DNA of 64,000 bases from Parasponia andersonii (taxonomy: Eukaryota > Streptophyta > Magnoliopsida > Rosales > Cannabaceae). Positions 22,811 to 36,117 of this stretch are shown in pieces. Location: contig JXTB01000161.1 in the NCBI GenBank assembly GCA_002914805.1, positions 492,120 through 556,119 on the forward strand, given 5' to 3'. How positions within the stretch are numbered: position 1 is the stretch's first letter; each line of letters starts with the position of its first letter. Under the pieces are notes generated by a model. It ran no database searches, was not told the origin of the DNA, and saw nothing but the letters and a program-made list of their open reading frames with translations. The translations under genes and the position numbers were made by a program.

Positions 22811-25800
22811 CTAAAGATAAATGTGTCATTTAACTTATTTTCCAGGCTAATTTTTAGTAAATTGTTGATTTATGTATAATTTAATTAGATTTTTTAATCT
22901 AAATATTTTATTTGATACGACGAGAAACTTAAGGGTTTTTTTTTTTTTTTTTTACTAAACTTAAGAAAACGTAATGTTTGTTCTGATATAACCAGACTTT
23001 CGAAGTTTTTTTTTTTTTTTTCTAAAATTTAAAAAATCCAAGATTTGTGTTTTGGATAATAAGTTAATAACCCATTTTATTCCGTATCAATTATGTCCTT
23101 CTTTTTAATTAAAAAAAATCAAGTGGCATTGTTTTTCGTTTTTACAGTGGCTTCAAATGACCGGCAAGAGCATGCATGCACCACCATGCTAAATTTGATC
23201 AGATTCCTTTCGCTTGATTATTTTGACCGATTAATTAGTTAGGTTCAAACAACACACCACATAGTACATGTAAATATTATCTATCTCTATAGTTGATATC
23301 CTTAAATAGTTTAATTTTCGATACAATTTAGTAAGATTTACATATTGTTTGGTCATGACTTTATCTCTAATATGATCATTTTACAATTTTCTTTTGTTAG
23401 AAAAAATGAAATACATGTGTTTGGACTGTTTTTGAGAGAGTATGGGAAGTGGGCACTATGTATGGTGCAATTAATGGTTTGCCGATAGAAATGACGAAAT
23501 GTTACATATGCATGACAGCAGCCAATGATATATGAAGTGAATAAATAAGTGATTTCTTGAAAAGAAGCCCTTATATATTTTTCATTTATCTATGGAAATA
23601 TTTACAAGAAAAAAAAATGTGCATCTTATACTTTTGATTTATTTTCTTGACAATCTGAGGACTCAAAGAGAATCACAGCTGAATTTGCAGATCAGATCCT
23701 CAAGAGTACTCTAAACTGACTGCACACAATTGAATTTTGGCTGCATGTGTTATAAACTTCACCAGATATTTCTTCCAATAAATAGGAAAAATTAAAATTA
23801 TGAATACGTGATCGATCCCGTAGATTTTTTTTTTTCAATTTATTTATATATATATTTTTAACTGTTAGATCATTTATTTAATAGCTATAATAATTTATAT
23901 AAAAAGATGTATATCATTAATATTTTTTTTTTATCTTTTTACCGATGTTTATAAATAAGTATAAAAAAAATACCTAACTAATTGGGGTATATATATATAT
24001 ATATATATAAAAGGATCAGCATATACTAAGTCAAGTTTTCTTTTTAATATTTTCTTTTAAGGAAAACATTTTCTTATGATCATCATAACACCTGAACTGA
24101 AAATGTCAAACAATGTTATAAGAGCATGCCTCTTTTTAATTGATTTTATTAATTAAATTAAAAAGGAAACTCAAAAAATTTTAGATAAATGGAAGCTTCG
24201 GATAAGTTGGCACTTGGAAATAGTGCATATTTTCCACAAGTATACTTTCTAGAGGATCTAATTTCTAAATACTTCGAGAAAATAATAATCACTGCTACTA
24301 TTTGATTAAAAAATGAGGACTCGCTGATAAACAAGGGACTGCCAAACTACCGGTTGGGGGACCAATAAAAATGGACTACAGCCTACAGATTTACTCAGTC
24401 TTGTCAATTTTCACATTACTCCCAACAAATGAAAGTACATGTAACATTTAGTTGAGTTGATAAAGTTTTTTGACACCGAACTTTCTGATCTGCAATTAAA
24501 TTCCAACTTCATCATAAAGGGTTGAAATTATGAAAGTAAGAGAATTACCTCTCATTGTATTACTCAAATTCTACGCTATATACATATATACACACAAAAA
24601 AAAAGCAAAAAATTCTTCTATATATAATAGGAAGAACTTGACAATTAGAACTTAGAAGAGCCATATTGATTTTTCAGAGATGCAGAGAAAGATAATAAAC
24701 TTGATTTTGTTTGCTCGACAATTACAAATCGTGAGGGTGCATTGTGGGCCAAATGCACGAATTTGATGATCACTTAAAGGCTGAGAGACCAAAATTCAAA
24801 ATTTATTAGTGCCTTAATAAACTCTTTACCATGCATTATCTATGACAAGTGAACTTGATAACACCTGTTTATGTATGTTAATGCTCTATACAAATCACTT
24901 TCGAGTGATTTTTTTTCAGGCGGAGATGTATGTTGACCACACACGCCTTTTTTAATGAGGGCCACCTTGACACATGTCGACCATATGTCACTAACGTATT
25001 AAATTTAGATCAGATACGAATACTTGCCGATCCACATGATTAGACTGAAACTTGTTCAATTGTGGAAACCTAGTGGAAAATGAAACATCACAACAACATT
25101 ATGTGTGGTGAATATAAATGCAAATTTATATATGATGATAAGGATTTTTTTCCCCTTTAATTGTTACGAAACGTTTTCACGAAGACCAATTATGAAGCCT
25201 GTATATTAATTAGTGCATTGACATAATACATTCAACAAGTCTAGGTCAAGTTACGCACGAATGTAGATGAAAGAATAGTCTAAACTTTACAGTACTTTAG
25301 CTGAGATTCCTATTTGTAATAATAAGTCCATAAGTGGTATTATTCGTAACAACAATTTCACAGCAATAGCCCCATATTTTGCGACAACTTGGCTTGGTTT
25401 CACATATACTTGACCGTCGTTTTTGCGTATTCTTTTTAAGGAACCAGTCCATTTTTTATGCTTTGTTTATACATATATAAACATGTACACATATATCGTT
25501 TGTTTGTACGTATATAACATAGAATATGCCTCCCTCTATAGTAGCCTGCCTTTATACCTGCAGTTTTGACTGTCTTGACAACCTTTCCTATGAACTCTAG
25601 GCAACTTGGGCCATTTAATAGAGACATTGTTCAAGCATGTAAGCAGGATGTACATCGTTTGTTTGTACATATATATATATATATACACACACAAATATAT
25701 GTCTGTATAATACCTCTTTCTCCATTTCTGAGTTTTGACTCATTTTAGATGTGAAAATCTTCCTGTTATATGTCTCTCTCTCTCTCTCTCTTTTTTTTTT

Positions 25801-26590
25801 GGGGGGGGGGGTTAATTTCCCACGTTAACCTAGTCTATTCAAGTGAAAATATAGTGCAATGTTGTTGTTGCACCTAGAAGTTAGTTTCATCACTCAAACT
25901 CAAGTCATTGTCTAATGGATCTGTCCTTGTTTGTTCTCTCTTACCAACTACTCCTGGTTAACGGATGCAAACGAGAAATACAGAAATCACAAACTAAATT
26001 AAAAAGAAAATCTCTCTCTTGTTCAAGACCAGCTATGAATTGCAGATTTCGATATGGGTAGGAGTAATTTGGGCCAAAGTGAAATTTTCAGTTTATGCCT
26101 ATTATTGAAGATGACTTTCATAAGACTAGTCATAAATATTATTTCTGATGTTTATAATTTTGTTACTCACCTTAAAAAGTCAGTTTTAAAAAGTGGTCTA
26201 AGACTATGGACTGGACCTCAGAAACTCCTAGTTTTGTCCAGTTTCTCTATGAATTTAAGAAAAAGTAGCCAAAAACCCATTTTTAGAGGGCAACATACCT
26301 AAAGACCTATATACTATCATTAGCTCCAAACCGACGTGACTGATACGCAAAATTTTATAACCTATGAACCATTTTTTTCATTTAATACATTCATATCTAC
26401 TTTTAAGCTAGCTTCCCAAAATTACTCTCAAATACCTCACACGTTCATTCCTCTCTCATATAACTTCGTGGCTGGGAGAAAGAGCAGACCATTGTACATA
26501 ATTATCAAAGTCCTTGACAGATCTCAAAACCGTGCTGACTAAGTTGTGGCTGAAAATTTGTTGCCATTAATGGAGAAGAAGAATAAAACT
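22811..26590. other. Intergenic AT-rich DNA
   Basis: I see no gene. There are long T runs at about 22937-22954 and 23005-23022, AT microsatellites near 23989-24009 and 25669-25685, a G/T junction at about 25790-25812, and a partial direct duplication containing ATCGTTTGTTTGTAC (25496 and 25652) with diverged surroundings. Confidence 0.5.
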
Positions 26591-26940
26591 ACCATTAATT
26601 ATCATTGACGTAGCTTACAATACTATGAAGAAGTAAATTCACAACTAGTTTACGATAAGTAATTAAAAAAAAACAAACAAAAAAAAACAAACAAAAAAAA
26701 AAGTTTACAGTACTATGAAGAGATTAACAACTAGTATTTACAATATCTTGAAGAAGTAAACAATTAATTAATAATGTTGTTATGAAATAAACTACTAGTT
26801 GACAACATTTTTAAGAAGCAAACAAGTAACTTTAACACTGTTAAGAAAAAAGTAAACAAAACATTTATGTTACTGTGAAGGTTTATCAGTTTACAAAAAA
26901 GTAGACAATTAGTTTACAATTATCGTTAAGGTTTATTAGC
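26590..26940. repeat. Degenerate tandem repeat (GTTTACAGTACTATGAAGAAG)
   Basis: A unit of about 40-60 bp built on GTTTACA(G/A)TACTATGAAG followed by AAGTAAACAACTAGT recurs six or seven times with decay, ending just left of the gypsy LTR. It is interrupted by an AAACAAACAAA tract at 26670-26702. It is non-coding. Confidence 0.55.
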
Positions 26941-26996
26941 ATGTGAGTTCCATGTAACCTATATGCATAAAGAGTATTTAAAAGAGAAAGAAAAAA

Positions 26997-29202
26997 TGTG
27001 AAAATCTGGAACTTTCGAGGATAATTTGGACATTTTACTAATTTTCCAGATATAATAATGGAGGGGTTAATTTGCAAAAGTTTGGTACTGAAGGACTAAA
27101 TTGTAATTTTTAGGAGACTAATTTGAAAGAGTTTTAGAGAATATGGACTATAGTGTAATTTTTTAAAAAATTGCACAGTCTCATTTATTTCCCCACATGG
27201 GCACTCTCTTCCACTCTCTCTCTCTCTCTCTTCTCTCTCCCTCGCCCCCCGATCTCCCTCTCTCTCCATCGCTCTCGGTTCTTTCTCTCTCGGCCGAAGG
27301 AGATGACCGCCGCAGCAACTGTCTCTCATCGTCGTCCAGCACGCTGACCACCTGGCACGAGCTCGTTGTGCTGCTAGGAGCCTCTGCCACCAGTCCCGCT
27401 AGTTACCGATTGCCCGCTCACTAGAAAATGCCATTAATGGCCACTTGAAACTTTTCGTCACCAGTGTCGTTTTGGGGCATTTCAGCTCACGTTCTTGAGC
27501 TTGTTGGATTCGTCTCGTTGCAAGGATTGTCAAGGTATATATATATCTTAACCCTATATTGCCCAAATCAAAAGTTGTCATTTTTGGATATTTTGAGCTT
27601 TAAGTTTGACTTTTTAATTCAGCTGTTGGATCGTATTTTTGTTATCATTTTTGGATTATACTCGGAAAATGGAGAAGCTAGATATATATGTTACCTATGT
27701 TTGGTGATCTGCACGAAAATCGAAATCGGACGGTAAGATTTGTCTCGACTTATATGCCACCGGTTTAGTAAGTTATATGTCTAACTTAACTATTTTAGGT
27801 GCTAGCAATTCAATGAAGAAGTCTATTTGTGGATTTGAAGCTTCGTTGGGAAGTTAGTTTTTCGCAGGAGGACGATCGAGGGCTTGGAATTGGTTCCCAT
27901 TCCTTCAGACGATCGTTAACGACACCTCGAGGATTCAATACTGTGGTATCACTATTCTTGTGAGGTAAGGACTTAATTACCTTTGTTTTAGATCGTTTCC
28001 GAATAAAACTTATTTTCTGCAACATTTGAGAACAAGCGTGGTTTTTGAATTATTTGAATATATAAGGTAGAATGTGATTGTATGATATATATATATATAT
28101 ATATTATATTGCTCTGAAAATTTTCTGAGTACAGATTATTTTTGGGTATATCAAAAATAGGGCCGTTATGTTGCATGTTTTTCTATCAAAACCTAATTTG
28201 CTTATTTTATTGAAAAACTATAGCACGATTATTTTCACACTTCAGTTTGGTATTGCACGTCTCATAGGAACATACATAAGCACCATGTTAGCATAGTAGA
28301 TTTACAGTGTGGCGCTACATGCCCCACCATCGGTGTAGAATCCGTAAACCCACGCGGGGTTTTGTTACTTCTGATTATCTCCCCATTTGGTAGGCGTAGG
28401 CAATTCAGTTGCCCCTTCTAGGTTTGGTAGGTCACATATGGGTGTCTCCTCCAGGTATGGGCTTAGGTGTCACGTAGGTTATTAGGTACACTTAGTACCA
28501 TTATCCTAGGTTTCCGCAGATGAAAGGATGCGAGCTCATAGGTATAGGTTGATTTGTGTCATGTGTATCTGAATTGAATGATTTTAATTTTACTATTTTA
28601 TTTATTTATATACCTATGGATTTCCGAATTTGGATCATTATATATGTATGTATTGGATTTAAACTAACCATGCAGGGACTTTTAACCACAAAAATATTTT
28701 TGATCGAGGTAACTATTTTACATACTAGGTATTCTGTGCTCATCCCCTTACTTTCCTCCTCAGGTGGTGTCCAATATGATCTTGGTGATCAAGAGGAGTA
28801 AGAGGCCACCTTGATTGTAGTTCGCTGTCTTGGTAATGCTTGAAGTGCATTGTTGTGGTATTTGGACTGTTTGGATTTTGTTTTAGCATTGAACCAAGAT
28901 CATTACATTCTATTTTTGGTCTGTGAAGCTATGTATATCATTCTGGTGTTTGATTTTGATGTGAACGATGATGATGATGCTTGGACTTGTACTTGACTTA
29001 TGTTTCTTGGCATTTATTTAATCTATATTTAATGGTGTATATGAACTATAGGAGAGGTTCACGGGATGAAATTCCAATTATTTTATTTAAATAGACCGTT
29101 TTATAAAACTAGAACTTTTTGACACTTTTCAAATAAATCAAGGAATTTTCCATTTTCGTGAAATTCCCCTTCTACCACTAGCCTGGATTTCGAGTTGTGA
29201 TA
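26997..29202 (+). repeat. 5' LTR of the 27-kb gypsy element
   Basis: It begins TGTGAAAATCTGGAAC and ends GTTGTGATA (a decayed TGACA), 7 bases before the primer binding site. At 2.2 kb it is a long LTR. It contains a CT-rich block (27216-27300) and AT microsatellites (27537-27548, 28085-28104). Its start matches the truncated 3' LTR at 42905, and its whole length matches the solo LTR at 20692-22700 in inverse orientation. Confidence 0.9.
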
Positions 29203-29209
29203 GAAATTT

Positions 29210-29221
29210 TGGTATCAGAGC
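29210..29221 (+). promoter_or_regulatory. Primer binding site (tRNA-Met type)
   Basis: TGGTATCAGAGC, complementary to the 3' end of initiator tRNA-Met, lies just after the 5' LTR. Confidence 0.9.
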
Positions 29222-29335
29222 TTGAGTTTAACAGTTCGAATGTATCACCATTAAACTAGATTGAAGTTATTTTTTTAACAAGCATTCATCAGTATCTCAT
29301 TAACATCTTGGCATATTGTTTTAGACTTGTAAGGG

Positions 29336-30484
29336 ATACCTCTGAGAAGAGTTTCGAGGCAACAACCGGGTGCTGAACCTCCTCATCTGGATTTTAGTCA
29401 TCTAATTGAGGCAATGTAGTAGGCATTTGCTAAGAAGAATAGTTTAGACTATCAGCCTCCAGCTCTGAGGGAACGTCAGTTGGATCAGTCTAATCATCTC
29501 TAACGGTTCATACGTATCCAGCTAGGGCAGTTGATGGTAGACTGGAAGCTCTCACAGCAATTGCTTAGTTGCGTGAGATGGGGAGGCACTTTTGGGCCCT
29601 TGGTACTTCAGTTGAGTTTTGGCTGTGTTCGATGTTACCCATTTGATGGGGAGTGCCATTCACTGGTGGGAAACAGTGGAATGGAAGCAGGATATGGTGA
29701 GAATGACTTGGGAGGACTTTGAACAGATTTTCAAGGCCTAGTATGCCAATGAGGATCAACAAGATGAAGTGGTGAACTGGTTTAAGACTTTGATTCAAGG
29801 TAATAGAATGGTGAATGAGTACCTCATAGAGTTCATTGGGTTAACAAGTGTTGCTCTTGGACTGGGTACGAGTGAGAAGTACTGAGTTACTAAATTTTAA
29901 AAGTCTTCTGAATCGAAACATTTTCAACAGGATTGATACTCAGACTTTTCATACTCTTCCTAAGATTGTAGTAGCTGCCCAGTGGGCAGAGGCCATCGAA
30001 GAAGGATTAGATTTCCGGAGAAACTAGCAGAGAGAAAATGACAAGAAAATCACTAGAAGGAACCAAGGGTAATGGTTAGCCCAGGGTACTCCGAATAATG
30101 GAAGCTCAAACAGCAATGGTTCTTTAGGGGGTGATAGAGATAGTCCGTATGGAGGTTGTTTTGTTTGTGGCCAATAGGGTTATTGGAAGAAGGAGTCTCC
30201 CAATCATCTACAGAAATCTCTTCTTTCTCAGGGAAGACCGCAGAGGAGTCAGTCAGGTTCTATTTCTAATCAGAACACTCAAGCAAGGCCGCAACAGTCA
30301 CAGGATGTTTCGTAGACTTTTACTTCTCCTCAGCCTTACCAACTGTAGTACCGTCCTTAGAGTTTTACTCAGAGTTTTCCGACTCCTCAGGCCTCAAGGA
30401 GTCAAGGTGGACATGGATATAGCAGTAGCAGTCCAGGATTCTACAGCAGCCATCTTAGCCCAGGGAGAAGCAATAAGGGGAAGG
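29336..30484 (+). pseudogene. gag relic of the gypsy element
   Basis: The expected start codon reads ATA at 29336 (context ATACCTCTGAGAAGAGTT). The capsid-like region includes HWWETVEWKQDM followed by MTWEDFEQIFKA and then YANEDQQDEVVNWFKTLIQG (29660-29815), with many stops and frameshifts. A damaged CCHC zinc knuckle, CFVCGQ-stop-GYWKKE, lies at 30157-30200. It is not functional. Confidence 0.8.
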
Positions 30485-32660
30485 AAAATATGACTGGCCA
30501 AGCTTATGCTTTTACTAGGGCAGACGACACTCAGGATCGTATTGGCCGAGGTGTTGTTAATAGTATGATCCTTCTTTTACACTCTTGGGCACATGTTTTG
30601 TTTGATACTGGTGCATTGTATTCATTCATTCATATCCTTATTGTTTACTCAATTGTTGGGATTGAAATTTTCTGATTTGGATTATGTATTGACATTAGAT
30701 ACACCTATAGGAGGAGTAGCTGATGTGTCTAGTGTGTGCAAGTCTTATCGGATTGTGGCTGGTGATAGAAAGCTTCTTGCTGATTTGATTGTATTGCCAA
30801 TAGGATAATATGACGTGATACTCGGTATAAATTAGTTATCGAAGTATCGAACCATTGTAGACTGTCATACGAAGCGAGTGACTCTTTTTCCTAGTGATAG
30901 GCATCCTGTTATCTATTACACTAGAATGAATCCGTTGAAGTCTAGTCCTATTCTGAAAGCGTACATAGGTGGAAGGAAGAAACTCAAGTATTGTGGGAAC
31001 TTGTTTGCCATTGATGGTGAGATAAGGATAGACAATCAAGACCTATGGATTCCAGTGGTGAGTGAGTATTTGGAGGTATTTCTTGAAGACTTACTGGGAT
31101 TACCGCCAGATAGAGAGATCGAGTTCTGTATTGAACTAGTTCATAAAGCCCAGCCAGTTTCTAATCTAGCCTATCGCATAGCTCCTACTGAGATGGAAGA
31201 ATTGAGAGAACAATTGGACGATCTACTTTCCAAAGGCTTCATTCGCAGAAGCACTTCCCCTTGGGATGCTCCAATTTTGTTTACGAATAAAGCTGATGGT
31301 TGGTTGAGACTTTGTGCGGACTATAGAAAGTTAAATCGGTTGATAGTGAAGAAGAGGTATCCTTTGCTAAGGATAAACGAGTTGTTTGATTAACTCGGTG
31401 GTTCGAGGTTCTTTTCCAAGATCGATTTGAGATCTGGTTATCATCAGTTAAAGATAAGAGAGGATGATATACCTAAGACAGTATTCAGAACTCGATATGG
31501 TCACTTTGAGTTTTTGGTAAGGCCGTTTGGTTTGACGAATGCTCCTGCAGCTTTTATGGATCTCATGAATCAAATTTTCAGGCTATTTTTGGACCATTTT
31601 GTGGTTGTGTTCATCGACGACATCCTGGTCTATTCCAAGACTCAGGAAAAGCATACCGAACATCTGAGGATAGTACTTAAGACCTTAAAAAATTATCAGT
31701 TATATGCTAAGAAATCGAAGTGTGACTTTTGGATGCCAGAAGTGAAGTTCTTTGGGCATGTGATTTCTCACAAAGGCATATCAGTTGATCCCGCTAAGAT
31801 AAAAGCTATTCTGGAGTAGGAGAGACCGAGAAATGTGATAGAGGTACAGAATTTCCTTAGTTTGGTAGGCTACTACTACCGTTTTGTGTAAGATTTCTCG
31901 AGGATACCTTGCCCTTGACGAAGTTAACTAGGAAGGATGTCAAGTTTGTTTGGAATCATGAATGTGAAGAAGCTTTTGTCAGGTTAAAGCAGAGTTTAAC
32001 GACCGCACCATTTCTTACTGTTCCTAACAGTTCGAACCTTATGTAGTCTATACCGATACTTCAAAGACGGGTTTGAGATGTGTCTTGATGCTGAATGATC
32101 GAGTTGTGGCTTATATTTCTCGTTAGTTAAAGCTACATGAGAAGAACTATCCCACCCATGATCTGGAGCTTGCAGCCGTATTCTTTGCATTGAAGATTTG
32201 TCAATTTTACTTATATGATGTGAAGTTCGATATATTCTCTAATCATAAGAGTTTGAAGTATCTCTTTACTCAGAAGGATCTGAACTTAAGACAACGAAGA
32301 TAGGTTAAGTATATAGAGGATTATGACTTCGACCTACAGTATCATCCTGGTAAGGCTAATGTTGTAGCTGATGTACTGAGTTGAAAGCCTCGTGGTGCAC
32401 TAGCTGTACTGGTGTTTGAAGATTAGAGGAACTCGATTGCGATTGGTGACTACAACTTGCAGTAATTCGAGAATAAAAGGATTGCTTGCTTGAGCAATAT
32501 TGTGATTTTACCATCACTTCTCCAGACTATTCGGCAGAATCAGTGGCAAGACGAGGAGTTGAGGACAATCTAGAACTGGCTTTAGAAGGGTAAGCAATTA
32601 GATGGTTGGAGTACCAATAGAGAAAGTTTCTTTCTTTTCAGTGGGAAGTTTGTTGTAGCT

Positions 32661-32853
32661 AACGACCCTATTCTTTGAGAAACCATTCTAAGTTAGGCTC
32701 ATAAATCAAGGTTCATAGTACATCCGGGTAGTGTTAAGATGTACCGAGACTTGAAGAACGACCCTAATCTTCAAGAAACCATTCTAACTGAGGCTCATAA
32801 ATCAAGGTTCACAGTACATCTGGGTAGTATTAAGATGTACCGAGACTTGAAGA
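32661..32853 (+). repeat. Tandem duplication inside the integrase zinc domain
   Basis: A segment of about 97 bp starting GACCCTA and ending GTACCGAGACTTGAAGA occurs twice head to tail (32661-32760 and 32761-32853) with about ten differences. It duplicates the start of the HHCC domain and adds to the inactivation. Confidence 0.85.
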
Positions 32854-33561
32854 GACAGTATTAATGGAAAGGTATGAAGAAAGATGTAGCTACCTTTGTA
32901 GCCAAGTGTTTGACTTGTCAGCAAGCCAAGGCTGAGCACCAGAGGCCAGCTGGGTTACTTTAGCCCTTATCAATTCGAAAGTAAAAGTGGGACAAGATCA
33001 CATGGGCTTCATGAGCAGTTTGCCGAAGACCTTGAGGAAGAATGATCTAATTTGGGTGATAGTCGATCGGTTGACGAAGAGTGCTCACTTTATACCGATC
33101 CAAATGGACTACTCACTCACTAAGCTCAATAGACTATATATGGAGAACATTATATGCTTGCATGGTGTGCTTTCAAGTATAGCCTTTGATAAAGATCTAA
33201 GGTTTATTTCTAAATTTTGGAGAGCCTTACAAAAAGTGTAGGGTACGCAGTTTGATATCAGTATGATTTACCATCTGGAGACAGATGATCAGTTTGAAAA
33301 GGACCATTCAGATTTTTGAGTACCTGTTATATTGTTGTATACTGAATTTTGGTGAGAACTGGGATGATCATCTTCTTTTGATAGAATTTACTTACAATAA
33401 TAGTTACCACACCAGTGTCAATGTGACTCCATACGAAGTGTTATATGGGAGGTCATGTAGATCACCTTTGTATTGGGCAAAACTCAAAAAGAGTGTTACT
33501 CTTGAACTAGAGCTGATTAAGAAGATCACTGAGAGATTAAGGATATACAAAAGAGGCTCAA

Positions 33562-33700
33562 AGAGATCTAGAGTCATAAGAAAAGTTATGTTGACCCTTC
33601 TGAGATCTAGAGTCATCAGAAGAGTTATGCTGATCCGAAGAAGCGTGAATTCTGAGATCTAGAATCGTCAGAAGAGTTATGCTAACCAAAGAAGCGTGAG
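33562..33700 (+). repeat. Triple tandem repeat just left of the CACTA insertion
   Basis: Three copies of GATCTAGAGTCATCAGAAGAG...GTTATGCTGAC(C) lie in the integrase C-terminal region, each about 48-55 bp. The second and third include GAAGAAGCGTGA. Confidence 0.8.
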
Positions 33701-33920
33701 GTAGAGTCACTGCAAGAAAATCATTTTTCGTCGACGAATTCTTTTTTTCGGGGGAAATACATTCGTTGAGAAAATGCGTTTATCATCGGGGAAATTGTGA
33801 AATTCGTCGACTAAAATTCCACATCCACTTAAGCATATTGCTAACAACGAATGAGTGTTTCCTCGATGAAACTCTTCGTCGCCATTAAGATCCATTACCG
33901 GCGAATTTATGGTTTTATTG

Positions 33921-34583
33921 TGTTGTGTGGTCTAAAATCCTAAGATCGCATAAGGGTTGAGTTCGACCTCCTCCGTGTTGGATATGTGCGACCTCTTCCA
34001 CAGATTATATGCGACCTTCTCCGTGTAGTCTCTTTTGCATAAGTATGTGCGACCTTCTCTGTATAGGTGGTGGGCGACCTCTTCCGAAAGACTAGGGAAA
34101 CAAGTATATGCTATGTCAAATAGGAAATCTACAAAGAAAGAGAAACAGAAGTCTCCTATTTATGATCAACCAGTTACCCGTTTTGAGTGGTTATCCAATT
34201 ATGTTGTTATTTAATTTATGTTACCTGATTTTATAGTTACCCGTTTACACAATTAGGATCATAGGGACATAGGGTTACATTTACCTATATAAAGGGGACT
34301 CAATGTTCCGAAGAGGGATCAAGTTTTGAGTATTCCAATTGCTTTTCAGTTTTCCAATTTCCAGACGAGACATTGTAACCTTGAGTGCTTGTAATTCTCC
34401 ATAAAATAGTGAAAAAACAGTGGACGTAAGCTCATCTTTTTCGAAGCTGAACTACTATAAAATATTCTCTCTTTATTTACTTTGATTATTAACTCAATTC
34501 GCACAAACCACATCTCTTAATTTTTTCTAAACCACATCTCTTAATTTTTTCTAAATTTATTGTTGATAAAACCTCCATCAACA
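33921..34583 (+). mobile_element. Solo LTR of the Tat-type family, inside the CACTA
   Basis: It begins TGTTGTGTGGTCTAAAATCC and ends AAAACCTCCATCAACA, as do the LTRs at 44170 and 51643. It contains the same GCGACCTCCTCCGTG repeat motif (fewer copies) and a CTATATAAAGGGG TATA region. Flanks are TATTG (33916-33920) and TGTTG (34584-34588), a 5-bp duplication with one mismatch. No internal sequence remains. It is more diverged than the two LTRs of the complete element. Confidence 0.85.
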
Positions 34584-36117
34584 TGTTGAAATTGCATTAG
34601 TGGGAAAAAAAGCCGCCAAAAGTTTTGTGGACTTGATATATAAAATTTAAGCTGCTGTAAATTCGTAGACTATTCTCGACGAGTAGAGAAGTTCGTTGAA
34701 GAAATTTTGCACCCAAAAAATGGGCGCTAAAATTGCGCGGCACTATGATTGAAGCGCACGATTAAGTTTTTTAGCAGACCAGTGTCCACGAGTTGGGCCA
34801 TCCTCGACGAATTGGGTTCCTTGATAACCCACTAATTAAAGTGGGCCTTTTCTGATAGCCTCTCCCTTTTTCTCTCTCTCTATATATATCTCTCTATATA
34901 TATAGATATACATCTTATTAAAGTTTACTCTGTTTCTCTAAAACAGGGGAAGTAAGCACGCCATTGGCAGATCAAGAAGACAAGTCAGGTTTTGTTCGCT
35001 TCTGTTCTTGATGTTTAGATATATATATATATATATATATATATGTATCTTATTTATGTGTTTTTGATGTGGGTTTCCATTCATTTGCTACTGATTCGGT
35101 TTATGGAATTTGAATGATTGTTTGGTTGTGAGATTGATCAATTCTAGGATTCTAGGAACTACATGTGAGATTGATCTTCAAGTTAAGGATATAATTCTAG
35201 AAGTCAAACATAGTTTGGAATGCTTTTCGTATTCATATTAGAGTTAGCCATTCCCATATGTATGGATAAATACTACTGTTAGCTAGTACACTGTCTCCAT
35301 GTCCAACTTTTAAATTTTGGTTGTTAATTTTGCTTCCAAATGCATTTCAGTAGTTCAGTTTAACACATTTCTCGAAGGTATATAAATCCATATACTCGTT
35401 GTTAAAGTGATTAAGCATTCATTTCTCTTTCACTTTTGTTTTGTTTTGTTTTTTTTTTTTTTCTAAATCTTGGAAAACTTTGGTTCCAATCTGAATATTT
35501 AACGCAACATTATTCCTTGGTGTTGGGGTTGAGTGTTGGTGCAGAATACTTTCTAATTATTGAAATAAGTTAACTGTCCTTTCTATTTTTTATTTTATGT
35601 TATTGCTTAAATTATCCTTTCTATTAAGAACGAATATACTGCACTAGAATACTAAGTGAACTCATTTATGGTTACATGTGGCTTCTAACTTAATGAATTG
35701 TATTTACTAAAATGTTTATTGATTTAGTATTAATTTAATGTATTCTCGATATTCTGCATTAGCTGATTTATTTGTAATATTGTTTCTTAAGATGAGTTCA
35801 CATGTCACAGTGAGTTAGGTGGTATAAGTTCTCTTTTCTAGACAATTTATCTATATGGTAAAAGTAACATTTATTTGTGTAAGTTTTATGTCATATATAT
35901 TTTTTTCTCCTTTCTCGTTTTCAATATGTAATGTGTTTTTAAGCTTTCCCAATTTGTTTATTATTGTCTTTGCAATAATTGTGCCTTTTGAGAATAGAGA
36001 TGTGAGATTTTTTTTAATTATTGTTGGACTCATTAATGTAGGACACCTTAGTACGACACATTAATTAGGAATTTTTAGCTTACACTGATGGTTGGATCTT
36101 TCGGTGAACTTTGAGAA

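Larger units (their letters stand above)
30490..33707 (+). pseudogene. pol relic, protease to integrase core
   Basis: Domains in order: aspartic protease with the DTG triplet in VLFDTGALYSF (30595-30627); reverse transcriptase about 31060-31820 with [26 protein letters not shown], the DLRSGYHQ block and the catalytic FIDDILVYS (FIDD at 31610-31621); RNase H about 31900-32390; zinc-binding HHCC domain about 32700-32950 with [14 protein letters not shown]; and integrase core from 32985 with DRLTKSAHFIP. Reading is interrupted by numerous stops (for example TAA at 31390 and TAG at 31817) and frameshifts, and by two tandem duplications. The CACTA element enters at 33708. Confidence 0.9.

Noticed and set aside
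22811-26590. Search for tRNA, rRNA or snRNA genes here and across the window
   Set aside because: I saw no cloverleaf with conserved A and B boxes and no rRNA-like conserved stretches. A tRNAscan-SE or Infernal run would settle it.
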